Counted from the first letter of the stretch, positions 10,305-19,220 are shown. The stretch: DNA of 64,000 nt from Prostheceraeus crozeri (GCA_907163375.1 CAJQUW010001633.1:1-64000); one strand, 5' to 3'. Notes: generated by a model from the letters alone, not told the origin. Translations and numbers: made by a program.

Positions 10305-10501
10305 TTTTTAAAGAAATATTTTGAATAAATATTTTGAATACAATCTTCTGAAATGCTATTTAAATCGAAATACGTAGTTGTTTGTTTGTCGTATATTTCT
10401 AAGAACTCAGTCATGTTATTAACCTGAGGTAATATATCACCTATATTACTCAGTATAACTGTCGGATTTTCATCATTCATTTTAAATGAAATAAATTCCA
10501 A
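10232..10501 (-). CDS. Element 1 small acidic ORF, doubtful 3' end
   Basis: A short frame from 10501 (or the Met at about residue 8) gives an acidic, Asn/Ile-rich peptide whose first 65 residues look protein-like (IGDILPQVNNMTEFLEIYDK). The last part overlaps the next gene's start in another frame and is probably not functional. It is the last gene-like segment before the tandem array at 10,540. Function unknown. Confidence 0.3.
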   Translation of the reverse strand: MEFISFKMNDENPTVILSNIGDILPQVNNMTEFLEIYDKQTTTYFDLNSISEDCIQNIYSKYFFKKWKKQKWKKPQEYILQYHMNVVLL

Positions 10502-10539
10502 TAACTGTAATAATGTCTACTTCTTGTACAGGAAAATGA

Positions 10540-11580
10540 AAACAACGGCAGTGTATTTTGCATCAAATATAATAATACAACAATTAATCTTATCACACAA
10601 TTGTACAATGTCAGTCTACTACCATTAGACTGGAGAACAAAAGAAAATTTAATTACATTTCAAAATAATCCAAAATGCAATACTACTAAGTTCCATGAAT
10701 CATTCTTAAATATCAAATATAATAATACAACAATTAATCTTATCACACAATTGTACAATGTCAGTCTACTACCATTAGACTGGAGAACAAAAGAAAATTT
10801 AATTACATTTCAAAATAATCCAAAATGTGTTACTACTAAGTTCCATGAATCATTCTTAAATATCAAATATAATAATACAACAATCAATCTTATCATACAA
10901 TTGTACAATGTCAGTCTTCTACCATGAGACTGGAGAACAAAAGGAAATTTAATTACATTTCAAAATAATCCAAAATGCAATACTACTAAGTTCCATGAAT
11001 CATTCTTAAATATCAAATATAATAATACAACAATCAATCTTATCATACAATTGTACAATGTCAGTCTACTACCATTAGACTGGAGAACAAAAGAAAATTT
11101 AATTACATTTCAAAATAATCCAAAATGCAATACTACTAAGTTCCATGAATCATTCTTAAATATCAAATATAATAATACAACAATCAATCTTATCATACAA
11201 TTGTACAATGTCAGTCTACTACCATTAGACTGGAGAACAAAAGAAAATTTAATTACATTTCAAAATAATCCAAAATGCAATACTACTAAGTTCCATGAAT
11301 CATTCTTAAATACCAAAGATTATGTTACATACTGAAATATAGATCTATACAATAGCAGTCTACTACCATTAGACTGGAGAACAAAAGAAAATTTAATTAC
11401 ATTTCAAAATAATCCAAAATGCAATACTACTAAGTTCCATGAATCATTCTTAAATACCAAAGATTATGTTACATACTGAAATATAGATCTATACAATAGC
11501 AGTCTACTACCATTAGACTGGAGAACAAAAGAAAATTTAATTACATTTCAAAATAATCCAAAATGCGTTACTACTTATAA
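10540..11580 (+). repeat. 150-bp tandem array, seven units
   Basis: Five units of exactly 150 bp (the motif TTGTACAATGTCAGTCTAC recurs at 10,601, 10,751, 10,901, 11,051 and 11,201) are followed by two related units spaced 143-145 bp. Because 150 is a multiple of three, the plus strand stays open over consecutive units and repeats a 50-codon peptide with LPLDWRTKENLITFQNN. Units differ by few bases, so the array is young or homogenised. It may be the remnant of a repeated-domain gene or a plain satellite; nothing shows that it is translated. Confidence 0.85.
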
Positions 11581-11661
11581 AGAAGTCTTCATAAATATGT
11601 ATACATCAAATATGTATGTACATTGCACATATCTTAAAAAGTGAAACAACACAGTTAATGT

Positions 11662-12294
11662 TCATTCATCTTGGGAACCAAACCTCATTTCTTCTGTAGT
11701 TGTCGGTTGATTCAATTTTTCTATATAAATTTTGATTTCTTTAAAATGTTTTCTAACAAAACTAATGGGCATTGATGAATTTAAAAATAATACGTGTGGT
11801 AGAATTAGATCTGATAAGTTCATCAAGAAATAACAATAACTTACGTTATAGGAAATTCTAAATAGTTCCAAGTTTGCCACAAATCTGTTTTTTTTATTGT
11901 CACTCAATTCCAGAATTCTTTTAAATCCATAACCTTGATAAGCAGCACTTCTCAGCAACGACCCATGGTGCACTTTATCACTTGCAATCAGTTTTGAAAT
12001 CATAGTAGCACTATCTTCGATGGTAATGAAATGTTCTTTTGTAACATTGAACTGAGGAATTGCGGTAGTGTTAAGATACTGTTCTATTTTTACTGTAATA
12101 TCCTCCACTTGTTTTTGAGAGTCCAATTTGTTCTTCTTTCTTGATTGAATTTCTAACTTCCACTCTTCGAAGTATTTATTCGCAGTTTCCTTGTGCTCTT
12201 CTTTAATTAAGTTTAGTAAAATCGGCATGTAAAACGAAAAAGCTTCTGCGGCAGTACGTTTTGGCATTTTGCAATAAGGAAAGAAAACAGTCAC
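11662..12294 (-). CDS. Unknown 210-residue protein
   Basis: An open frame runs from 12294. A better start is the Met at residue 10 (MPKRTAAEAFSFYMP), because the first nine residues look accidental. The sequence is helical, with a charged N-terminal half and a hydrophobic C-terminal third (SYCYFLMNLSDLILPHVLFL). Base composition is less AT-rich than element 1 and closer to the surrounding genome, so it may be a host or independent gene fragment. I recognise no domain. It lies alone between the 150-bp array and the spacer before element 2. Confidence 0.35.
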   Translation of the reverse strand: MTVFFPYCKMPKRTAAEAFSFYMPILLNLIKEEHKETANKYFEEWKLEIQSRKKNKLDSQKQVEDITVKIEQYLNTTAIPQFNVTKEHFITIEDSATMISKLIASDKVHHGSLLRSAAYQGYGFKRILELSDNKKNRFVANLELFRISYNVSYCYFLMNLSDLILPHVLFLNSSMPISFVRKHFKEIKIYIEKLNQPTTTEEMRFGSQDE

Positions 12295-12939
12295 TAGTTA
12301 TGATCAATGGAATTGTAAATGAAGTCTTACTTCCTACATGCTGCAATTATATGCCACGTCTTTACAAATGAATAAGTGGGTGTAGCAGCTGTTTGTTCTT
12401 TCATACATTGTTTCCTTTCAAATGTTTGAGTTGGAGGACACAGCTCCTTACACTGAAATGCATTTTATTCATTAATGCGGGAAGCAGATGTTCTCTACCC
12501 TTGAATGACAATTGTAAAAGTACCTAAACTTATTGTTAAGAATATGTCAATTTCTTCAAATATTTTTAGTCACATGACATATTTTAAAAACCTGAAAGAT
12601 GGATAAAATTCATGAATTTGAAATTCTCAACTTTTATGATTTTCGCTGTCCTTGAACGGTCATGATTTTGGGGGTGAAAATTGTAATTCTCAAATTTTGA
12701 GATTCTTAACTTTTATGATTTTTTCGGTGTCCTGGAACAGTCATGATTTAAGCGAGAAAATTGTAATTCTCAAATTTGAGATTACGTGATATTTTGAGAC
12801 CGGCTAAATTTTTGAAATTTTGTTTTTTTGAAAATTTGTCACTACCTAAATTTTCCCCCCTTCGGCCACGTGAAATTTGAAGTCTACCTAAATTTTCGAA
12901 ATTTTGAAATTTTGATTTTTTTGAAAAAACCCCGCAAAA
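12295..12939. other. Spacer with gene debris and an 80-bp tandem repeat
   Basis: No gene is visible. At about 12,505-12,556 a stretch closely matches part of the element 1 membrane gene near 10,030-10,075 (shared run ACCTAAACTTATTGTTAAGA). From 12,623 to about 12,781 two units of about 80 bp alternate (attctcaacttttatgattt and a variant). The rest is AT-rich, with scattered TTTTGAAATTTTG motifs. Confidence 0.6.
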
Positions 12940-13003
12940 GTGTGACATCCGGCGCAAGCGAAGCGAAGCAAAGCGAAGCGAAGCGTCGCGCCGGATGTCA
13001 CAC
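12940..13003. repeat. Perfect foldback with GCGAAGC-rich loop
   Basis: A 16-base stem (GTGTGACATCCGGCGC and its exact complement) encloses a 32-base loop made of repeated AAGCG. It lies exactly where element 2 coding sequence stops, just beyond the truncated gene at 13,004-13,079. It may be an inserted foldback element marking that boundary. The loop recalls the GCGAAGC apices of foldbacks at 60,811 and 63,607. Confidence 0.85.
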
Positions 13004-13079
13004 TATATACTACTAACGTCGCTTCGTCTGCATTACGCTGCACTTTAGTCTTAATATCGTCAGCAGTCAACCAACTCAT
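13004..13079 (-). pseudogene. Element 2 truncated gene start
   Basis: A short coding-like segment starting with MSWLTADDIKTKVQRN begins at 13079, immediately after the capsid gene and in the same direction, and ends at the foldback at 12,940-13,003. It looks like the beginning of the next Polinton gene. Too little remains to name it. Confidence 0.4.
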
Positions 13080-14356
13080 TAACGATTATACTGAAGAATC
13101 ACGTCACGATACTTTGTAATTTCAATATTTGAATCGAAGACTGCATAAATTAATACATTGATCGTCTCAGGTAGTGTTCTTTTGAACGTCAAATCCAAAC
13201 GAATATTATGAGGCACGTTCGCTTGACGATAGGGTGCACTAATATCGCTGTCAGCAGTCAAATCAAATGCATAAATAGTATATCCACTCTTAAACTCTTT
13301 CATAGTCAGTCCGTTGGTGTCATCCGTATTGTAAAAGCCAAAGACATCCATAAAATCAACATAACTGCGCATAAATTGATCCGCAGCAAAATCTGGTTTG
13401 TAGGGTGGACCAGGATGACTCACACCATTTACACGTAAAGCAATTTCACTTAACTGATTGTGTTTAAAATTGAAAGGATTCTTCTTTATATTACCATTAA
13501 ATGCATCATTTTCAACCATTGCCACCATGAGGAGCTTCGGTGCTTCCGATGGAAAGAGGCCATCTTTCATGAAACTCTTTTGATCTTTAGGAATTGTAAA
13601 GGTGAGAAGCTTTGTATGCTGAACGGGGTAAATGGCATTTTGGCGGTTAAGACCTTCAGCATGTCCTCTAATGACACTTGGATTCGGTACTACTCGACGA
13701 ATGTAAAGTGCAATATCTTCCACATGAATTCTAAAATTGTCAACTTTAGCAAATGCATTCAGCGCAAATTCAGGCTTATTCAATGTCAGCTCGAGTTGCA
13801 TGCTGGTATTACAGAGTAAAAACTTTGACTGTCTAAAGAAGTCTAAATTCAGCGGACCATATAGCTGACATACTTTACTATCTTTAATCATAGCAGATCG
13901 CTTTACAAAGCCACTGTTTGTTTCAACATCAAATTTTCCTGCTTCATCTCTGTACCATCCCATGGCTTCCATATGACTTTTTTGTGCTGCTGGATGAAAC
14001 TGTGATACATGATTGAAATATGATTTATAGGGATAATCGCTTTGACCACCTTCCACCTGCTGCTCTCCAATCGTTAGAGAAACATCGCGAAGTAATGTAG
14101 TCAATGGTAAATTGTTCAGTCCAACTTTATGTGCATCGTCAATAGCAGTTCCATCTGCTTGCTGAATTCTAAACCTCAAATCAAGCATCGCATAACTCAA
14201 ATCTATGTAGTCATCACTACCACCAGGAATAACAAATTCAATGGGGCCAGCATTCTCAGCTGTTCGAGGATGATAATCTACAATACTTGAACTAAGAATA
14301 TCTGTCTGTATGGCTTGTTGATCAAACAAACAAAACCCGGAAGTTTTACACTCCAT
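13079..14356 (-). CDS. Element 2 Polinton capsid protein, F54H12.2-like
   Basis: This 425-codon gene starts at 14356. It has the full run of features I know from the F54H12.2-like family of Polinton capsid proteins: an N-terminal MECKTSGFCLFDQQAIQT, GPIEFVIPGGSDDYIDL, YPYKSYFNHV, LNLDFFRQSKFLL, NAIYPVQHTK, AFNGNIKKNPFNF, a central GYTIYAFDLTAD, and a final VLIYAVFDSNIEITKYRDV. The family forms the icosahedral shell through jelly-roll folds. The length is normal and the frame is open throughout. It is followed upstream by the basic protein gene after only two bases, typical of Polinton gene packing. Confidence 0.85.
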   Translation of the reverse strand: MECKTSGFCLFDQQAIQTDILSSSIVDYHPRTAENAGPIEFVIPGGSDDYIDLSYAMLDLRFRIQQADGTAIDDAHKVGLNNLPLTTLLRDVSLTIGEQQVEGGQSDYPYKSYFNHVSQFHPAAQKSHMEAMGWYRDEAGKFDVETNSGFVKRSAMIKDSKVCQLYGPLNLDFFRQSKFLLCNTSMQLELTLNKPEFALNAFAKVDNFRIHVEDIALYIRRVVPNPSVIRGHAEGLNRQNAIYPVQHTKLLTFTIPKDQKSFMKDGLFPSEAPKLLMVAMVENDAFNGNIKKNPFNFKHNQLSEIALRVNGVSHPGPPYKPDFAADQFMRSYVDFMDVFGFYNTDDTNGLTMKEFKSGYTIYAFDLTADSDISAPYRQANVPHNIRLDLTFKRTLPETINVLIYAVFDSNIEITKYRDVILQYNR

Positions 14357-14358
14357 GA

Positions 14359-14814
14359 TTAGAAGTTATAGCAGCGTCGTCGTTTAGCGCCTGATGAATG
14401 ATTAGAGCCTCTGCGACGTTTGCGTGAATGCCTTTTGACTGAAGATCGCACCTTACCAGCTCCGCGATGTTTCCTCCTTCCTTTATTCATTCGTTTAGGT
14501 GATTTCTTTCCTTGAGTAACACCAGCAAAGGTCTGCTTCAATGTTTTTAAACCGCGTTCCTTCCCACGATTCAACAAACTGCTCTTCAAACTTCTACCTC
14601 TGGAAAGATCACTAGCAACATCACCAGCAAAGCCAACGGCATTACTTAAAACATTTCGTTTTAAAGATCTACCGACATTGGATATGAGAGGTGCTACAAC
14701 AGATTTCAGTGCACCAAGTATGCTACCTCCACGTTGGCGGCGAGCACCGATGTAAATTTGTCCTCCGCCACTTACATAGGAGGGTCGTGAATAAAATGAG
14801 GCAGTTGGATTCAT
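14359..14814 (-). CDS. Element 2 basic core-like protein
   Basis: This 151-codon gene begins at 14814. A Ser/Tyr/Gly N-terminus (FYSRPSYVSGGGQIYIG) is followed by a glycine-rich amphipathic region (RGGSILGALKSVVAPLI) and then a strongly basic tail of Arg/Lys/Ser clusters. This resembles adenovirus-type core or membrane-lytic capsid proteins that bind packaged DNA, and Polintons often carry one next to the capsid gene. The role is inferred from composition and position. The stop lies two bases from the capsid gene start. Confidence 0.65.
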   Translation of the reverse strand: MNPTASFYSRPSYVSGGGQIYIGARRQRGGSILGALKSVVAPLISNVGRSLKRNVLSNAVGFAGDVASDLSRGRSLKSSLLNRGKERGLKTLKQTFAGVTQGKKSPKRMNKGRRKHRGAGKVRSSVKRHSRKRRRGSNHSSGAKRRRCYNF

Positions 14815-14855
14815 AGCTCAAACCCTAAACATTGTTAGTTACAACTTTGCATGAA

Positions 14856-16076
14856 TCACTGTCGATCACTTAGATGAAAGATGTCGGCACGACGCATCCA
14901 AGAGTTCATACTTGAAGGATAACCAGTCCATTTAACAAGACACCATTCTTCACCTTGCCGTTTTTTACATCGAATGATTTTCTCTACCAAATATGTTTCA
15001 CTTTCAGTGACTACCTCAATCTCATCGCGGTAAAAGCTACCCTCAATTTCTTCATTATCGTAATCTTTCAACTTGTAGGTGGTTGGAGAGTCTTTTTGAT
15101 TAATCCTTGATACTGTAAATACCTCCTCTGTCCAATTCGGAAGGTACCCTTTAGCAAAAACACTTTTCACTTTTGAGATACGAACTTTATCACCAATTTT
15201 CACATCACTTTTCACATGAGTGCGTTTACGTTGGAATGATTCGCGCACTTTATCTACATTGTCAGCATTTACATCTACTGGTCTGAGTCCAATAGAACGA
15301 TGGATAGAGTGAGTGTAGGCATGGAGTGTATCTTGTAGAACCTTTGTCCAATTTTGTGTCAAGTTGGCAGTAAAATGTCGCCACAAGCGATTTTTTAATG
15401 TGCGATTAAAACGTTCAACGAGTGCAGCTTTATAAGCGCTCTTTACACTAAACAACTCAATGTCATGCCTCTCAAATAATCTTGTCACATGCTGATTTTC
15501 AAACTCTTTTCCTTGATCACTCTGAATTCTTTTTGGAATGCGACCTTCTCGAAAAATTGTTTGGAATGCTTTTGCTACTCCTTTCCCTTCTTTAGTTTTT
15601 AAAGGTTGAGCCCACGCATAACGCGAGAAAATATCAATGACGGTTAAAATAAAATTATTACCCGAGTTATGTTTTGAAATGGAGGCAACATCGCACAAAT
15701 CTGCTTGCCACTGTTCATCGATGTCATGAACAATATTATGGCGGGTGCGGTACTTCTTTTTCGCTTGTTTGTGGAGTGTATAGGTAGCCTGACCCTTTAA
15801 CCATCGTTTCACTTGTGATTGTGGAAGACCACTCGCTTTTGATAATTTCTTGATAGATGCAAATCCTGCCGGATGTTTTACATCATAATAGATTGACTTC
15901 AAACGTTCAGTCGATGACGACTGACTCTTTTTCCTCCTTCTCATCTTTTTGTTTTCTTGCCTTTCTACATTTACAACAACTGCAGCATTTAGCTTTAGCG
16001 GTTTTGCGATCGTGTTCACATTGCTTAGGGGTTTCATTGTGAGAGCTGGCGCAGCAAGTGCAAGTGACAACGACAT
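14856..16076 (-). CDS. Element 2 retrovirus-type (DDE) integrase with chromodomain
   Basis: The reading frame gives up to 406 residues from 16076. The true start is probably further in, since the first 45 residues overlap a Cys-rich gene in another frame and look unstructured. The catalytic triad is visible: Asp in WQADLCDV, Asp in IQSDQGKEF, and Glu in VERFNRTLK about 36 residues later. An SH3-like basic region (KIGDKVRISKVKSVF) follows, then a C-terminal chromodomain (YLVEKIIR, WCLVKWTGYPSSMNSW). Polinton integrases insert the linear element and make 6-bp target duplications; the chromodomain probably targets chromatin. Confidence 0.9.
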   Translation of the reverse strand: MSLSLALAAPALTMKPLSNVNTIAKPLKLNAAVVVNVERQENKKMRRRKKSQSSSTERLKSIYYDVKHPAGFASIKKLSKASGLPQSQVKRWLKGQATYTLHKQAKKKYRTRHNIVHDIDEQWQADLCDVASISKHNSGNNFILTVIDIFSRYAWAQPLKTKEGKGVAKAFQTIFREGRIPKRIQSDQGKEFENQHVTRLFERHDIELFSVKSAYKAALVERFNRTLKNRLWRHFTANLTQNWTKVLQDTLHAYTHSIHRSIGLRPVDVNADNVDKVRESFQRKRTHVKSDVKIGDKVRISKVKSVFAKGYLPNWTEEVFTVSRINQKDSPTTYKLKDYDNEEIEGSFYRDEIEVVTESETYLVEKIIRCKKRQGEEWCLVKWTGYPSSMNSWMRRADIFHLSDRQ

Positions 16077-16122
16077 TCACCTCTGGCGGCTCATTACATG
16101 GCAAGCAACACATCTGCTTCAT
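15907..16122 (-). CDS. Element 2 small Cys-rich protein overlapping integrase start
   Basis: A 71-codon frame from 16122 encodes a peptide with 13 Cys residues, mostly in CC, CxxC and CxC groups (MCCLPCNEPP, TCTCCAS, CCSCCKCRKARK), and an acidic-basic tail. It overlaps the N-terminal part of the integrase frame, which in that stretch has no recognisable domain. The Cys spacing suggests a small metal-binding protein. I consider it likely real because the Cys pattern is unlikely by chance, but no family is recognised. Confidence 0.45.
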   Translation of the reverse strand: MKQMCCLPCNEPPEVNVVVTCTCCASSHNETPKQCEHDRKTAKAKCCSCCKCRKARKQKDEKEEKESVVID

Positions 16123-16123
16123 A

Positions 16124-16816
16124 TTAATAGTCTGAGAACATGTATTTTCTAGGAGGAGCTGTTTTACGTTTTCCTTTTACTAGTTTTAGTGGTGATGTAG
16201 ATCTACGTCGAGTTCTTCCTCTTGTTTGCTTAGTGAGTGTGGGAGGGGATGTAGCAGGTGACGTCTTAAACCAATTTGTTGGCATTTTCATCGCCTGAAG
16301 CATTGGAGTAGTAGCCACTGTTGAATCAAGTTCTTTCAATGTCTCATTATTTAAAGCAAATTTTGGCACATTATGCTTTTTCAATAGTTTAAGAAAGTAT
16401 GACCAACCAGGTGGAACATAGCCCTGACGGCGCTTTCTACGTGTCGCATACTGAATCAAGTCTTCATAACGTGAAGCGTCAATCACTTTATTTTCATCTG
16501 TAATGATTTCTCCTCTATCATTTACATTGAGATGGGGTTCAATACTATTGAAAAGAGATATGGCATGTGCGCGAGATGCTAAAGGTGTAGCAGTCGATAC
16601 AGAGTCACGCATCTTATTCTTCAAGTTTTTTAATTGCTCAACAGTTTCCGATTGTAATAATACAGCACGATGTGGATCTTTGATGTGAACATTTTGCTGA
16701 TAATCTATTTCTTTCCTATACATTTGATTTGCAAGAGGTTGCTTTACTTGCTGCATGGCAGTCAATTGTACATATTCATCCTGAGGAATAACAATCATGC
16801 GAGAATAAGAACTCAT
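16124..16816 (-). CDS. Element 2 unknown 230-residue capsid-associated-like protein
   Basis: The gene begins at 16816, overlapping the ATPase gene's last bases. The N-terminus MSSYSRMIVIPQDEYVQL is followed by a helical Gln/Lys region. A conserved-looking middle then follows (DLIQYATRRKRRQGYVPPGWSYFLKLLKK), and a Pro/Thr/Arg-rich basic tail (TKQTRGRTRRRSTSPLKL). Proteins of this architecture lie between integrase and ATPase in many Polintons and are thought to be virion components. No enzymatic motif is visible. Confidence 0.55.
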   Translation of the reverse strand: MSSYSRMIVIPQDEYVQLTAMQQVKQPLANQMYRKEIDYQQNVHIKDPHRAVLLQSETVEQLKNLKNKMRDSVSTATPLASRAHAISLFNSIEPHLNVNDRGEIITDENKVIDASRYEDLIQYATRRKRRQGYVPPGWSYFLKLLKKHNVPKFALNNETLKELDSTVATTPMLQAMKMPTNWFKTSPATSPPTLTKQTRGRTRRRSTSPLKLVKGKRKTAPPRKYMFSDY

Positions 16817-17478
16817 AGTTTGTAGATAATCATGGGAGTTTTCAAAATATCACTTCGAAATCTAAATTCTTCCGGACACTCTTGCGTAAAGTCAATGAAT
16901 AAGTAACCGTATGGTTTTTCAGTAGCTGCTTGAAAAATTTCAATTAAGGCTTTTGATCCTCTGGGTGCAACTTGTCGAGCTAAAATTTCAAATTGACTTT
17001 TATCTCGCGGATTCTTGAAAATAGCATAATAGTGTGTATTCAGGTTTCGTGTACGAGCTTCTTTTCCATCAGGAAACAAATTTTGTGTGATATAGATGAT
17101 AAAGCACCTTTTATGGTGTGCTGCGCGAGTGAACATATCTGTAACATCTTTTGAATTCTTACTTTCTTTTAATAAATCATCCAATACAACAACATCATTA
17201 GACTGAAGTTTATCCACTGGAATAATTCCTTCATATCGAATAAAGTTGCGACTTTGCAATTCCTGAAACAGCGACGGTTGATAAATACCATAACACCAAA
17301 TCACTCGATTGATAGGTTCCTTAAACAACTCCCTTCTTTTATCCAATAAATTCAGCGTGAAAACAGTTTTACCTGCATGAGATGGACCTGATACAGTCAG
17401 AACTTTATCACATTGAAGTCTGAAATCCATTTTATTACTTTGAGATTCAACATTTGCATAATTAACGCTTAGAGCCAA
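16813..17478 (-). CDS. Element 2 DNA-packaging ATPase, FtsK-HerA type
   Basis: This 221-codon ATPase starts at 17478. Walker A is GPSHAGKT at about residues 32-39, Walker B is DVVVLDDLL near residue 100, and IIYITQNLF follows as a sensor-like motif. This is the usual Polinton packaging ATPase, which drives genome import into the capsid. It overlaps the next gene by four bases on one side and the small core-like gene on the other. It is clearly divergent from the element 1 ATPase at 6,911. Confidence 0.88.
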   Translation of the reverse strand: MALSVNYANVESQSNKMDFRLQCDKVLTVSGPSHAGKTVFTLNLLDKRRELFKEPINRVIWCYGIYQPSLFQELQSRNFIRYEGIIPVDKLQSNDVVVLDDLLKESKNSKDVTDMFTRAAHHKRCFIIYITQNLFPDGKEARTRNLNTHYYAIFKNPRDKSQFEILARQVAPRGSKALIEIFQAATEKPYGYLFIDFTQECPEEFRFRSDILKTPMIIYKL

Positions 17479-17817
17479 AGATATTACCCAATAGGTTGCC
17501 CACGGCAGGAGCTATCATTGGAAGTATTGCTGAAAGGAAACCGCCCTTTTGTGTTAGAGTTTTCCTCTTTCTTTGAAGGGTGACTTTAGGATTGGAGATG
17601 AAACGCAATTTCGTAGCATATCGCTTAAGTAACTTTCGTTGTTTTGGCGCTAATTTCTTCGTCCTCAACTTTCTCACATGAGAAATAATTTCATGAATGA
17701 ATTTATCGTTGGCATGTCGTATAGCATTGTATCGCTGATTTGTTTCATTCGTCGGAGAGCTTGAATGGCTGAAGAAAACTTTTGACTTTTACGTTTCGCC
17801 ATTTTACGTTTCGCCAT
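17462..17817 (-). pseudogene. Element 2 small basic core/pX-like gene region
   Basis: This minus-strand region encodes Lys/Arg-rich sequence followed by a Gly-rich hydrophobic C-terminus (QKGGFLSAILPMIAPAVGNL). That pattern is common to adenovirus pX/pVI-like small proteins in Polintons. It overlaps the ATPase start by 17 bases. The region looks broken about once. The inferred role is DNA condensation or membrane disruption during entry. Confidence 0.5.
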
Positions 17818-17868
17818 TTTCCGTGTTAGTCTTTGCTAAAACCTATCTTTACCACATTTGCATAGGTA

Positions 17869-18198
17869 CTAACTATTGCAACATAAGTGACACTCGAAAT
17901 GAGCAATGTCACAGTGGCTACATTTGCAAAGTTGAATGCAATTACGTATGAAACAGCGTTGACAAAAAGCATGCTTACATCTCTTGAAGATGCGCTTTTC
18001 ATTTCCATCCTTTCGCTTACATACATCGCAACACATAGTTTCGCCGTTACTGATGTCTATAGCAAGTCTTTTTGAAGATATGAATTTGCTAGCCTTTTCT
18101 AAATAATAGACACATGTACAGAAGGAATATACTTCGAGAGTGAGCAGACATAGCTCGAAAACCAGTTGTGCTACAATCAAGTACCACTGCATTTTCAA
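17869..18198 (-). CDS. Element 2 membrane-anchored RING-like protein
   Basis: This 109-codon gene starts at 18198. A hydrophobic N-terminus (LIVAQLVFELCLLTLEVYSF) could be a signal anchor. The C-terminal half has CCDVCKRKDG, then CKHAFCQRCF, then CKCSHC, the spacing of a C3HC4-type RING. Such proteins are usually E3 ubiquitin ligases, and viral ones target host defence factors. It overlaps the 136-residue gene start by four bases, suggesting linked expression. Zinc ligands are all present by eye. Confidence 0.6.
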   Translation of the reverse strand: MKMQWYLIVAQLVFELCLLTLEVYSFCTCVYYLEKASKFISSKRLAIDISNGETMCCDVCKRKDGNEKRIFKRCKHAFCQRCFIRNCIQLCKCSHCDIAHFECHLCCNS

Positions 18199-18605
18199 TT
18201 TTTCTTTATGGAAAGTTGAATGTGAATATCTGAAATCGCTTCAATCACTAGACTGCTACCATGATGGTTAAATGCGTTAAGACGTTCAGCAATTTTTATC
18301 ATATGTCTTTTAAAAAATTCTTCGGGGTGATCTACCACTTCCATTGAATAAGAAGCAAAATGGAAAGAGCGACTTTCCACCTCTTCCTTTCCAAAATGAC
18401 TAAACTTAATTTTCGCAACTAATCGCGCCATGACAATGCTATCAGAGAATGTATTCATTAACTCTAGAAATAGAGTGCTAGCATCATCGACCACTGCTTC
18501 GATGTCGGTCTCATCTTTATGAAAATTTATCACATAATCTTGAACAGCTCCTTTTAAATTTTGCCTATGAAAATGTAATGTTCCGCAGTCGTTTGAGAAA
18601 GACAT
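18195..18605 (-). CDS. Element 2 unknown 136-residue protein, possible polymerase N-terminal relic
   Basis: An open frame from 18605 gives a compact alpha/beta protein. The pattern RLNAFNHHGSSLVIEAISDIHIQL resembles the region just before the catalytic part of Polinton-type DNA polymerases, where a GS-W/L-VIE stretch precedes a beta strand. No exonuclease or polymerase motif follows. It could be a stand-alone accessory gene or all that remains of a polymerase gene. I hold this only as a suggestion. Neighbours are the exonuclease gene and the RING gene. Confidence 0.4.
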   Translation of the reverse strand: MSFSNDCGTLHFHRQNLKGAVQDYVINFHKDETDIEAVVDDASTLFLELMNTFSDSIVMARLVAKIKFSHFGKEEVESRSFHFASYSMEVVDHPEEFFKRHMIKIAERLNAFNHHGSSLVIEAISDIHIQLSIKKN

Positions 18606-18689
18606 GATCGCCCTTTAACTAACCCATCCATTGCATGAAAACAACTCTTCTCATAGTAACATTTATTGAATAATGGTAATAAGCATGCA

Positions 18690-19220
18690 TTATAAATCAA
18701 TGGTTTGAAAGAGATAAAATAGATACAGCTGGTAACTATCATACAGCGAGCAATGATAACCATATAGGACTTTGGCAGTGCTGAGCTAAGGAGGAAAGAA
18801 GCATTGGTTATGAACGTAGCTACTACAACGAACAGACAAAATAGGAACACACAAATCCTTAAAACGTTTCGTGACTTTATGATAATGTTGATTCACTCTA
18901 CTATCCCAAGGTGGGAGCAAAATATCATTAATGACTAGATTGGGAAATACTTTCCTCTCCTTACCAGGATTATTACAAAAGATGCGTATAACATTGAAAG
19001 CAGCTAACCATCGTTTAAAGTCAATAAGAAGAGCACTCTCACAAGAAAAGCCATAGTCTTGCAAATATTTCAGATTAAGTCCATGAATATGTTTTCTCGC
19101 CCATTGATCAACATTGGGATTGCAGTTGGCATGTTGATGATAGACACTGACAATCTGATATGTCCAATTGTTCATAGCAATAGCACTGAGCTCCTGTACA
19201 GGTTCACCCTCACAATCCAT
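18690..19220 (-). pseudogene. Element 2 DEDDh 3'-5' exonuclease
   Basis: This is the element 2 copy of the exonuclease described at 38,481. It begins MDCEGEPVQELSAIAMN at 19220 and keeps the IHGL motif. It is very similar to the arm copies and looks broken about once towards its end. It lies between the RING-like gene and the 136-residue gene. Confidence 0.65.

Larger units (their letters stand above)
1..10501. mobile_element. Element 1: AT-rich Polinton/PLV-like virus-like element, partial
   Basis: This is a cluster of closely packed genes, much more AT-rich than the DNA to its right. It contains a family B DNA polymerase, a packaging ATPase, a minor-capsid-like protein and a fibre-like protein. 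That set is typical of Polintons, Polinton-like viruses and adintoviruses. No integrase or major capsid gene is visible; the element runs off the left edge, so they may lie outside. No terminal inverted repeat was seen. The polymerase and fibre regions look broken in about three places in total, while most other genes look open. Low divergence of the open genes suggests a fairly young insertion, but age cannot be measured here. The right limit is uncertain and may extend to about 12,300. Confidence 0.75.

Noticed and set aside
12888-13079. 63-codon frame through the foldback at 12,940
   Set aside because: Only the first 25 codons look like a gene start; the rest is translation of the foldback and spacer.
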